A stretch of DNA of 49,737 nucleotides from Bacteroidia bacterium (GTDB lineage: Bacteria > Bacteroidota > Bacteroidia > B-17B0 > Aurantibacillaceae), in the NCBI GenBank assembly GCA_026415195.1, contig JAOAHO010000018.1, forward strand, positions 1 through 49,737, read 5' to 3'. The notes beneath the pieces were generated by a model that saw only the letters and a list, made by a program, of their open reading frames with translations, did no database searches and was not told where the DNA came from. The position numbers were made by a program, and so were the translations under genes. This document shows, in pieces, positions 16,936-26,418 of this stretch. Position 1 is the stretch's first letter, and every line of letters begins with the position of its first letter.

Positions 16936-17262
16936 CTACTTCTTTTTATGTAAATGATGAGAATGGTGCCCGTGCCGGTGGTGATGCCCATGGTGATGGT
17001 GGTGCCCATGATGATGGGAATGAGGTTTTTCCCCATCTTCTCGTTCGCGTTTGGATTTCAGAATAACGTCAATAATTTTAAATGTGAATCCGACAAATCC
17101 AATGGAAATAAGTATCACAAAGCCTAAATTATCTTTATCCTGAAAAAAACCGATAAGCTTTTCAGTGAAAGTTTTTGGAGTTTCGGTGTTTTCTGAAATT
17201 AATAAAAGCGGCATAAAAATTAGACTAACGAGCCATTTTTTTATGTGAAATGGATTTTTCAT
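16936..17262 (-). CDS. Histidine-rich single-pass membrane protein, unknown function
   Basis: I do not recognise this 108-residue protein. It has an N-terminal hydrophobic signal or anchor (about 10-23) and a short exposed stretch (about 24-45). A second membrane helix (about 47-68, FVILISIGFVGFTFKIID) is followed by a charged linker and a C-terminal tail (about 81-105) with 18 histidines interrupted by Gly, Ser and Arg. Such tails bind Ni, Zn, Co or Cu ions in metallochaperones and transporters, and that is the natural inference. The tail would be cytoplasmic if the first segment is a cleaved signal peptide, as the positively charged KSKRERE after the helix also suggests. Neighbours are acpP (same strand, 112 bp downstream) and rimP (divergent), neither metal-related. 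Confidence 0.78.
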   Translation of the reverse strand: MKNPFHIKKWLVSLIFMPLLLISENTETPKTFTEKLIGFFQDKDNLGFVILISIGFVGFTFKIIDVILKSKREREDGEKPHSHHHGHHHHHGHHHRHGHHSHHLHKKK

Positions 17263-17308
17263 ACTATAAATTTAATAATTTTCTTTTAATCCGAAACATT
17301 TTTTTCAT

Positions 17309-17339
17309 TTTGGTATTAAAAATCTTTTGTTTATTTTTG
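17309..17339 (+). promoter_or_regulatory. Bacteroidota-type promoter for rimP-nusA-infB
   Basis: TTTG (17309-17312) is followed after 19 nt by TATTTTTG (17332-17339), a full consensus match. The predicted transcription start is near 17346, giving a leader of about 50 nt before rimP that contains a strong hairpin. Confidence 0.7.
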
Positions 17340-17350
17340 CATGGGTTTTT

Positions 17351-17376
17351 GAAGGGGGGTGTTTAACCCCCTTTTT
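17351..17376 (+). terminator. Terminator-like hairpin in the rimP-nusA-infB leader
   Basis: A 10-bp stem (17351-17360 with 17366-17375, including five G-C pairs, one U-A end pair and two G-U pairs) encloses a 5-nt loop. The 3' arm ends in five T residues. It begins only a few nt after the predicted transcription start and ends 21 nt before rimP. By shape it is an intrinsic terminator or attenuator; it could equally be a 5' stabilising stem. No upstream gene on the plus strand needs a terminator here. Confidence 0.55.
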
Positions 17377-17396
17377 AATTTCTCATAAAAGCATGC

Positions 17397-17867
17397 ATGG
17401 TAAAAACTAAGGCAGACATACAAAAATCAGCCGAAACTTTGGCTGCTAAGATGAATTTGTTTGTTTTGTCAATAAATCATTCGGATATATCCGAACATAT
17501 TGAGGTGGTAATTGACAGCCCCGGCGATATAACACTTTCTTGTTGTGCTGAATTTAACAGGGAATTTCAAAATAAACTGGAAGAAATGGGACTGAATTAT
17601 TCGGTAACCGTCACCACTTACGGAGCCTATGAACCTTTAAAGTACCCTTATCAATTAAAGAAAAATATCGGTAGGGTAGTGATAGCCAAGCTTAAAACCG
17701 GAAAGGAGTGCGAAGGGGTGCTAAAGCAAGCCGATGAAAATAAAATTGAAATTGAAGTTACGGAACGCATACCTAAAGAAAAAGGCAAAGGGAAAATCAC
17801 CAAGATAACCGGTAAGGGCTTTTCATACCCTGAACTGGAATATGTGAAAGTTAAACCCGTTTTTTAA
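17397..17867 (+). CDS. rimP: Ribosome maturation factor RimP
   Basis: RimP helps assemble the 30S subunit. The 156-residue protein has the N-terminal alpha/beta domain (about 1-82) with the family pattern of a first helix, a strand with a V-x-I-D-S-P-G turn and then YSVTVTTYGAYEPLKYPYQ. In other bacteria the last segment reads VSSPGLDRPL. An SH3-like C-terminal domain follows (about 85-150, GKECEGVLKQADENKIEIEV). The conserved SSPG motif is altered to TYGAYEPL, a form common in Bacteroidota. Position directly before nusA and infB (10 nt to nusA) is the universal arrangement and makes the assignment firm. Confidence 0.93.
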   Translation: MVKTKADIQKSAETLAAKMNLFVLSINHSDISEHIEVVIDSPGDITLSCCAEFNREFQNKLEEMGLNYSVTVTTYGAYEPLKYPYQLKKNIGRVVIAKLKTGKECEGVLKQADENKIEIEVTERIPKEKGKGKITKITGKGFSYPELEYVKVKPVF

Positions 17868-17876
17868 TAAACCATT

Positions 17877-19136
17877 ATGGAATCAATTAACCTTGTAGAA
17901 TCGTTTGCGGAACTGAAAGAAACCAAAAACATTGACAAAGTCACACTGTTGGGTATAATAGAGGATGTTTTCCGCAATATGCTGGTCAAAAAGTATGGTA
18001 CCGATAAGAATTTCGACATAATCATTAACCCCGATGACGGTACGGTGGAAATTTTTAAAAACCGTTTGGTGGTGGATGATGAATTTGCCGAAGATTCATT
18101 CGAATATGATGAGAATAAGCATATCAGTTTGTCAGAAGCCAAAAAAATCGATGAATCTTTTGAGATTGGTGAAGAAGTTTCGGTGAAAGTTCCATTGAGT
18201 GAAATTGGAAGAAGATCGGTGCTGGCACTGCGTCAGAACCTGATTCAAAAAATTCTCGAACTAGAGAAATCGGAGGTATATAATAAGTATAAAGAAAAAC
18301 TTGGTGATATTGTTACTGCAGAAGTTTATCAGATCTGGAAAAAGGAAATCATGTTGTTGGATGATGAAGGGAATGAATTGATTTTGCCAAAATCGGAACA
18401 AATTCCGTCCGATTTTTTTAAAAAAGGCGATACCGTAAAATGTGTGGTTACAAAGGTGGAAATGCGCGGGGCCACACCAAATATTGTGGTATCTAGAACC
18501 TCGCCCGTTTTCCTGGAAAGATTGTTTGAAAATGAAGTTCCGGAAATTTACGATGGCTTAATTACCATAAAAAAAGTAGTGCGTGAGCCCGGTGAAAGGG
18601 CTAAGGTAGCAGTGGAAAGTTATGATGAACGAATTGATCCTGTAGGGGCATGTGTGGGAATGAAAGGAGGCCGCATTCACAGTATCGTGCGTGAGTTGAA
18701 AAATGAAAATATTGATGTCATTAATTATACCACCAACGATGCATTGTTTATTCAACGTGCTCTGAGCCCTGCCAAAATCAGTAGGGTGGTGGTGGATGAA
18801 GTCAACCGCAAAGCCGAAGTTTACATGCATCCCGACCAAATTTCTTTAGCTATAGGAAAAGGCGGATATAACATCAAACTTGCCAGTAAGCTTACTGGTT
18901 ATCATATTGATGTATTCCGTGAAACCGATGAAGTGGATGAAGATGATGTGGAACTGAGTGAATTTACTGATGAAATAGCTCCGGAGATTATCGAAAAATT
19001 CAGGGCCATAGGATGTGATACTGCCAAATCGGTTTTGGAACTGAGTGAAGAAGAAATCGAGCGAAGGACAGGTCTTGATAAAAATACCATTCAAAATGTT
19101 CTTCAAATTCTGAAAGCAGAGTTCGAGGAAGATTAA
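17877..19136 (+). CDS. nusA: Transcription termination/antitermination factor NusA
   Basis: NusA binds RNA polymerase and nascent RNA and modulates pausing, termination and rRNA antitermination. The 419-residue protein shows the N-terminal polymerase-binding domain (about 1-125), an S1 domain (about 135-200, GDIVTAEVYQIWKKEI) and two KH domains (about 205-345). The KH loops are GACVGMKGGRI and IGKGGYNIKLA. A short C-terminal helical domain follows (about 365-415, IGCDTAKSVLELSEEEIERR) of the helix-hairpin type. It is slightly shorter than the E. coli protein, having one rather than two C-terminal acidic repeats. It sits between rimP (9-nt gap) and infB (19-nt gap) in one operon. Confidence 0.97.
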   Translation: MESINLVESFAELKETKNIDKVTLLGIIEDVFRNMLVKKYGTDKNFDIIINPDDGTVEIFKNRLVVDDEFAEDSFEYDENKHISLSEAKKIDESFEIGEEVSVKVPLSEIGRRSVLALRQNLIQKILELEKSEVYNKYKEKLGDIVTAEVYQIWKKEIMLLDDEGNELILPKSEQIPSDFFKKGDTVKCVVTKVEMRGATPNIVVSRTSPVFLERLFENEVPEIYDGLITIKKVVREPGERAKVAVESYDERIDPVGACVGMKGGRIHSIVRELKNENIDVINYTTNDALFIQRALSPAKISRVVVDEVNRKAEVYMHPDQISLAIGKGGYNIKLASKLTGYHIDVFRETDEVDEDDVELSEFTDEIAPEIIEKFRAIGCDTAKSVLELSEEEIERRTGLDKNTIQNVLQILKAEFEED

Positions 19137-19155
19137 TTCTTGACTTTAAAACAAT

Positions 19156-21882
19156 ATGTCGGAAAACAAACTACATCGCCTCAGTAAAGTTGCCAAGGAT
19201 ATCAATCAATCGTTGGTCAAAGTAGCCGAATTCCTGAATAAAAACGGATTTTCGGTTAAAGCCGACCCCAATGAAAGAATTTCTGATCAAGCTTATGAAC
19301 TGCTGATTAAAACCTTTGCCAAAGACAAAGAGATTAAAGAACAATTGCAGGAAGTTCGGAACACCTTACTTAGGCAAAAAAAAGAAACTCTGGATTTATC
19401 GGAATTAAAAACCACTAGAGAAAGTAATACCATTGTTTTCCCCGAAAAACCCGTCATAAAAACTTCATTGAAAGAAGCCTTGGGAAAAGAGGAAATTGAA
19501 AAACAAAAGAAAAATACACCGGTTTACGAAGAAGTTAAAACAGAAGTTCCCAAAGTAACCGGACCCAAATTTACCGGAGAAAAAATCGACCTGGAAAAAA
19601 ACAAAAAGGCTGAAAGTGCTCCAAAAACCGAGTCAGAACCAATTAATCCAAAAACGGAAATACCAGAGCCCGACCATATCGAGGCCAAGGTTGAGAAAAT
19701 GGAGGGGCCTAAGGTGCTTGGAAAAATTGAGCTTAAAGAACAACCAGAAGGCCAAAAACTTCCAACGGCCAAAGAGTTTTTCGAGGAACTAAGGGAAAAG
19801 CAAAAGCAAAAGAAAAGAAAAAGAATTAAAAAAGGCCAGGTTTCGCTAGAAGAAATTAAAAAGGTTGGTAAAGAAGAAGAAGAAAAAGACAGGGAAAGAA
19901 AAAAATTAAAATACGGAGATCAGGATAAAAAGAAAGGAAAGGGAAAAGGAGGAATCGGCAAGAAAGAAGAATTATCCGAAGAAGAAATTCAGCAGCAAAT
20001 TAAAGAGACTCTTGCACGTCTTACCGAAAAAACTGGCAAGTCCAAAAGTTCCAAACTCAGAAGGGAAAAACGGGAACTTATCCGAGAGCGTTTGGCTGAA
20101 GAAGAAGAAAAGCTTCAGGCGGAAAAGCAAGTGTTAAAAGTTACCGAATTCCTGACGGCTAATGAATTGGCTACCATGATGAACGTACCTGTGGCCAAAG
20201 TTATTTCCACCTGCATGGCATTGGGATTGTTTGTTTCCATAAACCAACGTTTGGATGCCGAGACCATTTCCATTGTTGCAGAAGAATTCGGATTTAAAAC
20301 AAAATTTGTTACGGTGGATGAAGTAGAAGACGATGATGAAGCTGAAGTGGAAAGCAAGCCCGAAGATCTTGTTCCGCGTCCTCCCATTATAACCATTATG
20401 GGGCACGTCGATCATGGTAAAACTTCATTAATTGATTATATCAGAAAATCTAATGTGGTGGCTGGCGAGGCTGGTGGGATCACCCAGCACATTGGTTCCT
20501 ACAACGTTCAACTTGAAAATGGGCGTTCCATCACCATTTTGGATACCCCTGGCCACGAGGCCTTCACAGCCATGCGTGCGCGTGGTGCAAAAATTACCGA
20601 CATTGCCATCATTGTCATTGCTGCCGATGACGGGGTAATGCCTCAAACCGTAGAGGCCATTAATCATGCACAGGCAGCCGGAGTTCCTATGATTTTTGCC
20701 ATAAACAAGATAGATAAGCCCGGTGCAAACCCCAATAAGATTCGAGAGGAACTTGCCAAAATGAATCTGTTGGTGGAAGAATGGGGCGGAAAGTACCAAT
20801 CGCAGGAAATTTCAGCCAAAATGGGGACCAACGTAGATTTACTCCTTGAGAAAGTGTTGTTGGAAGCCGATATCATGGATTTGAAGGCGAATCCAAAAAT
20901 TCCTGCCAAGGGAACAGTGATAGAGGCACGACTTGACAAGGGTAAAGGCCATGTGGCAGATGTTATCGTTCAGCAAGGAACCCTTCGGGTAGGCGACATT
21001 ATATTGGCAGGTCCTTATAGCGGACGCGTGAAGGCCATGCTTAACGAACGCGGCCAGCAAATAAAAGAAGCCGGGCCTTCCATGCCCGTACAAATTTTGG
21101 GACTTGATGGATCACCAGCTGCCGGCGACGAGTTCAAAGTGATGCAGGATGAGCGTAAAGCTCGAGAAATAGCCAACAAACGTCAACAACTCCTTCGTGA
21201 ACAGGGAATGCGAACCAAAAAGCATATAACCCTCGATGAAATTGGACGTCGTTTGGCAGTTGGAGATTTCAAGGAACTGAATATTATTGTTAAAGGTGAT
21301 GTCGATGGTTCGATTGAGGCTCTTTCTGATGCCTTATTAAAATTATCTACCGAAAAAATTGCCGTTAACATAATTCATAAATCCGTTGGAGCCATCAGTG
21401 AAAGCGATGTGATGCTGGCATCGGCTTCCAATGCCATTATCGTGGGATTCCAGGTTCGTCCCACTCCGGGTGCACGAAAACTGGCCGAAACCGAACAAAT
21501 TGACATCCGCCTCTATTCGATTATTTACAATGCCATTGAAGAAATTAAGGCGGCCATGGAAGGTATGTTGTCACCGGAATACAAAGAAAAAGTTGTATGT
21601 AATGTGGAAGTTCGTGAAGTCTTCAAGATAAGTAAAGTCGGTAATGTAGCCGGGTGTTATGTATTGGACGGAAAGATTACACGTAATACCAAAATTCGCG
21701 TTATACGCGATGGTATTGTGGTATATGAAGGTAACCTCGGATCTCTGAAGCGATTCAAAGATGATGTGAAAGAAGTGACTGCAGGTTTTGAATGCGGCTT
21801 GAATATCGAGAATTTCAATGACATAAAAGTGGGTGATATAATTGAAGGATATGAACTGGAAGAGGTGAAGGCCAAACTTTAA
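19156..21882 (+). CDS. infB: Translation initiation factor IF-2
   Basis: IF-2 is the GTPase that places initiator tRNA on the 30S subunit and promotes subunit joining. The 908-residue protein starts with a small IF2_N module (about 5-55). A long, highly charged Lys/Glu-rich linker (about 60-320) is followed by a second IF2_N module (about 325-385). The G domain has G1 GHVDHGKTS (about residue 416), G3 DTPGHE (about 463) and G4 NKID (about 517). Domains II, III and IV follow, ending [16 protein letters not shown]. Length and layout are usual for Bacteroidota. It is the last gene of the rimP-nusA-infB operon and converges on dnaK with 76 bp between stop codons. Confidence 0.98.
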   Translation: MSENKLHRLSKVAKDINQSLVKVAEFLNKNGFSVKADPNERISDQAYELLIKTFAKDKEIKEQLQEVRNTLLRQKKETLDLSELKTTRESNTIVFPEKPVIKTSLKEALGKEEIEKQKKNTPVYEEVKTEVPKVTGPKFTGEKIDLEKNKKAESAPKTESEPINPKTEIPEPDHIEAKVEKMEGPKVLGKIELKEQPEGQKLPTAKEFFEELREKQKQKKRKRIKKGQVSLEEIKKVGKEEEEKDRERKKLKYGDQDKKKGKGKGGIGKKEELSEEEIQQQIKETLARLTEKTGKSKSSKLRREKRELIRERLAEEEEKLQAEKQVLKVTEFLTANELATMMNVPVAKVISTCMALGLFVSINQRLDAETISIVAEEFGFKTKFVTVDEVEDDDEAEVESKPEDLVPRPPIITIMGHVDHGKTSLIDYIRKSNVVAGEAGGITQHIGSYNVQLENGRSITILDTPGHEAFTAMRARGAKITDIAIIVIAADDGVMPQTVEAINHAQAAGVPMIFAINKIDKPGANPNKIREELAKMNLLVEEWGGKYQSQEISAKMGTNVDLLLEKVLLEADIMDLKANPKIPAKGTVIEARLDKGKGHVADVIVQQGTLRVGDIILAGPYSGRVKAMLNERGQQIKEAGPSMPVQILGLDGSPAAGDEFKVMQDERKAREIANKRQQLLREQGMRTKKHITLDEIGRRLAVGDFKELNIIVKGDVDGSIEALSDALLKLSTEKIAVNIIHKSVGAISESDVMLASASNAIIVGFQVRPTPGARKLAETEQIDIRLYSIIYNAIEEIKAAMEGMLSPEYKEKVVCNVEVREVFKISKVGNVAGCYVLDGKITRNTKIRVIRDGIVVYEGNLGSLKRFKDDVKEVTAGFECGLNIENFNDIKVGDIIEGYELEEVKAKL

Positions 21883-21958
21883 GGCTGTTTGATTTTAAAC
21901 CTCCACCTCTTTTTTTATTTGATATTACTGTGTTTTAAATTTAAGTCCTTAAGGTTTT

Positions 21959-23860
21959 TTATTTAACTTCTTCAAAATCCACATCCGTAACGTTTTCAGT
22001 ATTACTGGCTCCATTTTGATTATTGGAATGGGCATTGGATCCGGCAGATTGTTGTTGGTTCATGGCATTATACAAATCCTGACTGGCGGCACTCCAGGCA
22101 TCATTCAGCTCTTTCAAAGCAGCATTGATTTGGTCGATGTTTTTTGAAGTATGTGCCGTCTTCAGGTTATTGAGAGCCGATTCAATTTTTGATTTTTTAT
22201 CGGCAGGCAACTTTTTGCCATATTCCCTTAGATTTTTTTCAGTTTGGAAAATCATGGAATCGGCTTCGTTGATTTTATCGGCCATTTCACGGGCTTTCCG
22301 GTCGGCTTCAGCGTTAAGTTCGGCTTCTTTTTTCATGCGTTCGATATCTTCCTGAGAAAGGCCTGATTTGGCTTCTATACGAATTTGATGTGATTTACCG
22401 GTGGCTTTGTCTTTAGCGCTGACATTCAATATACCGTTAGCATCCACATCAAAGGTTACTTCAATTTGCGGAACTCCGCGAGGAGCAGGCGGTATGCCGT
22501 CAAGGTTAAATTCACCCAGTTTGCGGTTGTCTTTGGCCATGGGCCTTTCACCCTGATATACCACAATCTGAACGGAAGGTTGATTATCAGTAGCAGTAGA
22601 GAATATTTCTGATTTTCTTGTCGGGATTGTGGTGTTGGCTTCAATAAGTTTGGTAAATACCCCGCCAAGCGTCTCGATTCCCAAAGAAAGCGGTATGACG
22701 TCAAGCAGCAATACGTCTTTTACTTCACCAGTTAATACGCCTCCTTGAATGGCAGCTCCCACGGCAACTACCTCATCCGGGTTAACGCTTTTATTGGGAA
22801 CTTTTCCGAAAAATTCTTCTACAGCCTTTTGAATGGCGGGAATACGAGTAGAACCGCCCACTAAAATAACTTCGTCAATATCTTTTGGTGTGAGCCCGGC
22901 ATTTTTAAGAGCCGATTTGCATGGTTCAATGGTTCTTTTTATTAGGTGGTCGGCAAGTTGTTCAAATTTTGCACGCGTTAATGTTTTGACCAAAAATTTC
23001 GGCACATTATTCACCACCGTAATGTATGGAAGGTTAATTTCATAACTGGTGGTGGATGACAAATCTATTTTGGCTTTTTCAGCAGCATCTTTAAGGCGTT
23101 GCATGGCATAGGGATCGGTACTAAGGTCAACGCCTTCATCTTTTTTAAATTCCTCTACTAACCAGTCGATAATTACTTGGTCGAAGTCATCGCCACCCAG
23201 GTGAGTATCGCCGTCGGTAGCTTTTACTTCAAAAACTCCATCTCCAAGTTCAAGAACAGATACGTCATGCGTTCCTCCGCCGCAGTCGAACACCACAATT
23301 TTCATGTCTTTTCCCTTTTTATCCAAACCATAGGCAAGAGCGGCTGCAGTGGGCTCGTTTATGATACGGCGAACATTCAGGCCTGCAATTTCTCCTGCTT
23401 CCTTGGTGGCTTGTCTTTGAGCATCATTAAAGTAGGCAGGAACCGTGATAACGGCCTCCGTAACTTCATGTCCCAGGTAATCTTCTGCCGTTTTTTTCAT
23501 TTTTTGCAAAATCATGGCAGAAATTTCCTGCGGAGTATATTGTCGCCCGTCAATTTCCACGCGGGGGGTATTGTTATCTCCCCTAACTACTTTATATGGT
23601 ACACGCTTAATTTCATCGGTTACTTCGTCATAAAAGCGCCCCATAAAGCGCTTGATTGAATAAATCGTGCGCTTCGGATTGGTTACAGCCTGGTTTTTTG
23701 CCGGTTGACCTATTTTACGTTCTCCTTCGTCGGTAAAGGCCACGACGGATGGAGTGGTATTTTTTCCTTCACTGTTCGGTATTACCACCGTCTGATTCCC
23801 CTCCATTACTGCCACACAACTGTTGGTGGTTCCTAAATCTATTCCTATGATTTTTCCCAT
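21959..23860 (-). CDS. dnaK: Molecular chaperone DnaK (Hsp70)
   Basis: DnaK is the ATP-dependent Hsp70 chaperone. The 633-residue protein begins with the phosphate-binding signature [17 protein letters not shown] and shows [18 protein letters not shown] with Cys in place of the more usual Leu before GGG. It also has [12 protein letters not shown] and the conserved interdomain linker [18 protein letters not shown]. The substrate-binding and helical lid domains end in the acidic VDFEEVK tail that docks co-chaperones. Neither dnaJ nor grpE is adjacent; the gene stands alone between infB (convergent) and the SGNH genes (divergent). The 119-bp upstream gap lacks a TAnnTTTG box but holds an inverted repeat, described separately, which could make it a heat-shock-controlled gene. 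Confidence 0.98.
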   Translation of the reverse strand: MGKIIGIDLGTTNSCVAVMEGNQTVVIPNSEGKNTTPSVVAFTDEGERKIGQPAKNQAVTNPKRTIYSIKRFMGRFYDEVTDEIKRVPYKVVRGDNNTPRVEIDGRQYTPQEISAMILQKMKKTAEDYLGHEVTEAVITVPAYFNDAQRQATKEAGEIAGLNVRRIINEPTAAALAYGLDKKGKDMKIVVFDCGGGTHDVSVLELGDGVFEVKATDGDTHLGGDDFDQVIIDWLVEEFKKDEGVDLSTDPYAMQRLKDAAEKAKIDLSSTTSYEINLPYITVVNNVPKFLVKTLTRAKFEQLADHLIKRTIEPCKSALKNAGLTPKDIDEVILVGGSTRIPAIQKAVEEFFGKVPNKSVNPDEVVAVGAAIQGGVLTGEVKDVLLLDVIPLSLGIETLGGVFTKLIEANTTIPTRKSEIFSTATDNQPSVQIVVYQGERPMAKDNRKLGEFNLDGIPPAPRGVPQIEVTFDVDANGILNVSAKDKATGKSHQIRIEAKSGLSQEDIERMKKEAELNAEADRKAREMADKINEADSMIFQTEKNLREYGKKLPADKKSKIESALNNLKTAHTSKNIDQINAALKELNDAWSAASQDLYNAMNQQQSAGSNAHSNNQNGASNTENVTDVDFEEVK

Positions 23861-23894
23861 AACTTTAATTTTTTACTTTGAAATTACAATAAAT

Positions 23895-23924
23895 GTGCCA
23901 TCAATAATCCATGACACTATGTCA
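23895..23924. promoter_or_regulatory. Operator-like inverted repeats upstream of dnaK
   Basis: Two overlapping dyads occur 35-64 bp upstream of dnaK. TGACA-CTA-TGTCA (23912-23924) is a perfect 5-bp inverted repeat. GTGCCAT-N9-ATGACAC (23895-23917) matches in six of seven positions with the 9-nt spacing seen in the HrcA operator CIRCE, but its sequence is not CIRCE. A heat-shock regulatory role is inferred from position only. The site could also affect the divergent SGNH genes. Confidence 0.4.
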
Positions 23925-23979
23925 GTTTTTTATGTGTAACTTGGCAATATAAATTAATTTGCAAACAAGATTTTTTGAT

Positions 23980-25110
23980 ATGAAAATAAAAAAATACTTA
24001 ATTAATACTACTGTATCATTTGTAAGTACATTTTTGTTTTTGGCATTAATAGAATTATTTACAAGGTGGTTATATAAAGATTTTTATCCGAGTCAATATG
24101 AATTCAGAATGTCATGTCCTGAACCTTACAAAGAAGCACCATATTTTTCTGAAGAATTTGTGAAAGAGTCCTTTAAACAGCCAGGAGGTTGGTTTTACGA
24201 TTCATTAATCGGAACCATTCTCCCCTATAATTTTCACGGAAAATACTTTAATGTGAAAGACCACAAGAGGGTTACTACTCATCAGCCTGACAATTTTTTA
24301 AAATATGTTTATGTTTTTGGCGGTTCCACCATCTATTGTTCAGAAGTACCCGATGAACATACCGTGTGCAGTTATCTTCAGCGAAAACTTAACCAAAGGT
24401 ATCCCAAAAGATATAAAGTAATTAATATGGGGGCATCCTCCTTAAATACGCGTGAACAATTCCAAAAACTCATCCATACCCGGATAGACTCGGGGGATGT
24501 GGTAATTTTTTATGGAGGCGTGAATGATGCTTTACTGTTGTGGGCAGGAGATATTCATCAAAGTGTTTTTAACTTTCAGAAAGGTAATTTAACTTCACTG
24601 AAGGGGGTGCGAAAATTCAATTTCGATTTGTTCAATTATCTTTCTCCTTATTCCAAGTTCGTCAGGATATTTTTAAATCCATATCACTATGGCTTACCCT
24701 GTCACTTTCAAGACAGCTTGAAAATCAAAAAATTATGCAAAGATCTAGAAACATATTATATTCAATATATTCAGAAAGCCCATGAATTTTGTCAAAGCCA
24801 TAAAGCATGCTTTATTAATATCCTTCAGCCACAACTTTTAACCAGGAAACATCATTCTGAATACGAAAAAAAACTGTTGGAAAATAAATTTCTAATTCCG
24901 CCTGCTTGGAAGGCTGCTCTTGAATTTGCATATCCAAGGTTGAAAATTTCGATAATTAAACTTCAAAAAATGGAAATTTTTTCAGTTGATTTCTCTTCAA
25001 TTTTCAATGGGCTTGAAAAAGAAATCTATTTGGATATTTGTCATGTCAATGAATATGCTAATTCAAAACTGGCAGATAACATGATTAAATTATTTGAATA
25101 TATAAATTAA
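23980..25110 (+). CDS. Membrane-anchored SGNH/GDSL hydrolase-like protein
   Basis: The 376-residue protein has one N-terminal membrane helix (about 8-28), so the catalytic part should face the periplasm. SGNH landmarks are visible: block I with Ser116 (VFGGSTIYC), a block II-type Gly (NMGASS), block III with Asn182 (YGGVNDAL) and block V Asp352-x-x-His355 (DICH). Such enzymes usually remove or transfer acyl groups on glycans or lipids. It opens a plus-strand run that continues with a second SGNH protein, an O-carbamoyltransferase, an SxtJ-like protein and a DUF5989-like peptide. Start: the ATG at 23980 puts the basic residues directly before the helix; the upstream non-ATG start at 23959 adds seven residues without benefit. 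Confidence 0.83.
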   Translation: MKIKKYLINTTVSFVSTFLFLALIELFTRWLYKDFYPSQYEFRMSCPEPYKEAPYFSEEFVKESFKQPGGWFYDSLIGTILPYNFHGKYFNVKDHKRVTTHQPDNFLKYVYVFGGSTIYCSEVPDEHTVCSYLQRKLNQRYPKRYKVINMGASSLNTREQFQKLIHTRIDSGDVVIFYGGVNDALLLWAGDIHQSVFNFQKGNLTSLKGVRKFNFDLFNYLSPYSKFVRIFLNPYHYGLPCHFQDSLKIKKLCKDLETYYIQYIQKAHEFCQSHKACFINILQPQLLTRKHHSEYEKKLLENKFLIPPAWKAALEFAYPRLKISIIKLQKMEIFSVDFSSIFNGLEKEIYLDICHVNEYANSKLADNMIKLFEYIN

Positions 25111-25185
25111 ACCGTTTTGTTTTCATATGACTGATAAGCCTGAATCCCATACATTTGAAAGAGAATTAAAAGCTCTCATTTTAAA

Positions 25186-26418
25186 ATGAAATTGGTATTT
25201 AAAATCATTTATCTGTCCATTATTATTTTGGTAACCATTTTTTTATGTGAAGTTATATATAGGTTCTTATTGTTCAGCGTAAAAATTGATTACCTCAGAA
25301 AACCCGAAATGTATTCGAACTACCGTCATGATGATTATTGGAAATTATACTACATGTTTGATGGCCAATATAAACCTCCAAAAGATCCGCATCCCTTACT
25401 GGGTTGGAGCTATTCTTTTTTTAATGAAAAGAACTACATGCACCGGGACTCGCTTAGCGGTGTTGATAAGATACCTGTTTTAATGTATGGCGACTCTTTC
25501 ACCCAGTGTGCTCATGACTCTATTATTTGTTTTCAGGAATTTTTAAACCAAGATACATCATTTAACAAAACACATTATCTTTTTAATTACGGCATTGGGG
25601 GATACGGAGTGGATCAAATGGTGCTTTTATTTTATAAATCATGGAGAAATTTCAAAAACAAAAATCCCATAATCATTATCAATATTATGCCTTGCGATAT
25701 GGACAGGAGTATTCTTACATTCAGAACCGGTCAAAAACCCAAATTCATTTTACGAAACGATTCTTTGATTTTGACAAACGTTCCCATCAATCATGATCCG
25801 AATGAATTTATAAAAAACAATCCGCCGGAGATAAAATCCTATCTTTGGCGACTTTATCTGAACTCTAAATTAAGTTTTAAAAATCAAAATGTATCCACTG
25901 AAGCCTTTAAAAGAATAGTATGGAATTTGAATAAGAGAATTTTATCTGATGCATTAGACACAATTAAAAAAAATAATTTAAAATATCTTTTCATAATTTT
26001 TGACATGTTATGGGTTGAAGACGGGGAATGGCGACAAGACTCCTTACATAAATTCTTTGTTGAAAATAATGTTAACTTTATTAATACCCGAAATCTGATA
26101 TCGATTGATACAAATTTTTACCGTTATGATTTTCATCGGTACATAAATCAGGAAGACGGGCATCCCAGGTCATATTACAATAAAATTTTGTCTGATGCCA
26201 TTAAAGAGTTTGTTTTATTGAACAGGATAAGCTTCGGGAACGAACCCCGCCGTTTGCCCTTGAATGATAAAAGTGATACTTTGATTTTATATGTGATTAA
26301 GAAAAATAAAACTTTCATGGAAAAATGTATATCAAATTTCGGCAGCAATTCGGATCAATTGAATAAATTTTTTCAACAGCAAATAACCAGAATTAAACAA
26401 AAAAACATCCATTCATGA
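25186..26418 (+). CDS. Second membrane-anchored SGNH hydrolase-like protein
   Basis: This 410-residue protein also has an N-terminal membrane helix (about 5-28). SGNH motifs are Ser104 in MYGDSFTQC, the Gly block NYGIGGYGVDQM, and Asp324-Gly-His326-Pro (EDGHPRSYYN) as the likely Asp/His pair. A clear block III Asn is less obvious: NIMPCDMDRS stands where GxND is expected, which may mean altered chemistry. It lies 75 bp after the first SGNH gene and overlaps the carbamoyltransferase start by 4 nt (ATGA), so the two are translationally coupled. SGNH proteins paired with NodU/CmcH-type carbamoyltransferases, SxtJ and DUF5989 recur in many bacteria. The joint role is not established; glycan or metabolite decoration is the usual guess. 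Confidence 0.8.
   Translation: MKLVFKIIYLSIIILVTIFLCEVIYRFLLFSVKIDYLRKPEMYSNYRHDDYWKLYYMFDGQYKPPKDPHPLLGWSYSFFNEKNYMHRDSLSGVDKIPVLMYGDSFTQCAHDSIICFQEFLNQDTSFNKTHYLFNYGIGGYGVDQMVLLFYKSWRNFKNKNPIIIINIMPCDMDRSILTFRTGQKPKFILRNDSLILTNVPINHDPNEFIKNNPPEIKSYLWRLYLNSKLSFKNQNVSTEAFKRIVWNLNKRILSDALDTIKKNNLKYLFIIFDMLWVEDGEWRQDSLHKFFVENNVNFINTRNLISIDTNFYRYDFHRYINQEDGHPRSYYNKILSDAIKEFVLLNRISFGNEPRRLPLNDKSDTLILYVIKKNKTFMEKCISNFGSNSDQLNKFFQQQITRIKQKNIHS

Noticed and set aside
17000-17020. CAT/CAC-rich repeat as a CRISPR or tandem DNA repeat
   Set aside because: It is simply the coding sequence of the histidine-rich tail, without spacers or fixed unit length.
20428-20799. 123-codon minus-strand frame inside infB
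   Set aside because: It covers the G1-G3 region of IF-2 on the other strand and is a shadow of that conserved coding sequence.
21883-21958. Terminator between infB and dnaK around CCTTAAGG-TTTTTT
   Set aside because: The palindrome leaves no room for a loop, and opening it leaves only a weak 4-bp AT stem, so I do not call a terminator.
23895-23917. CIRCE element (HrcA operator) upstream of dnaK
   Set aside because: The 9-nt spacing fits, but the arms do not match TTAGCACTC/GAGTGCTAA, and no hrcA is present in the window.
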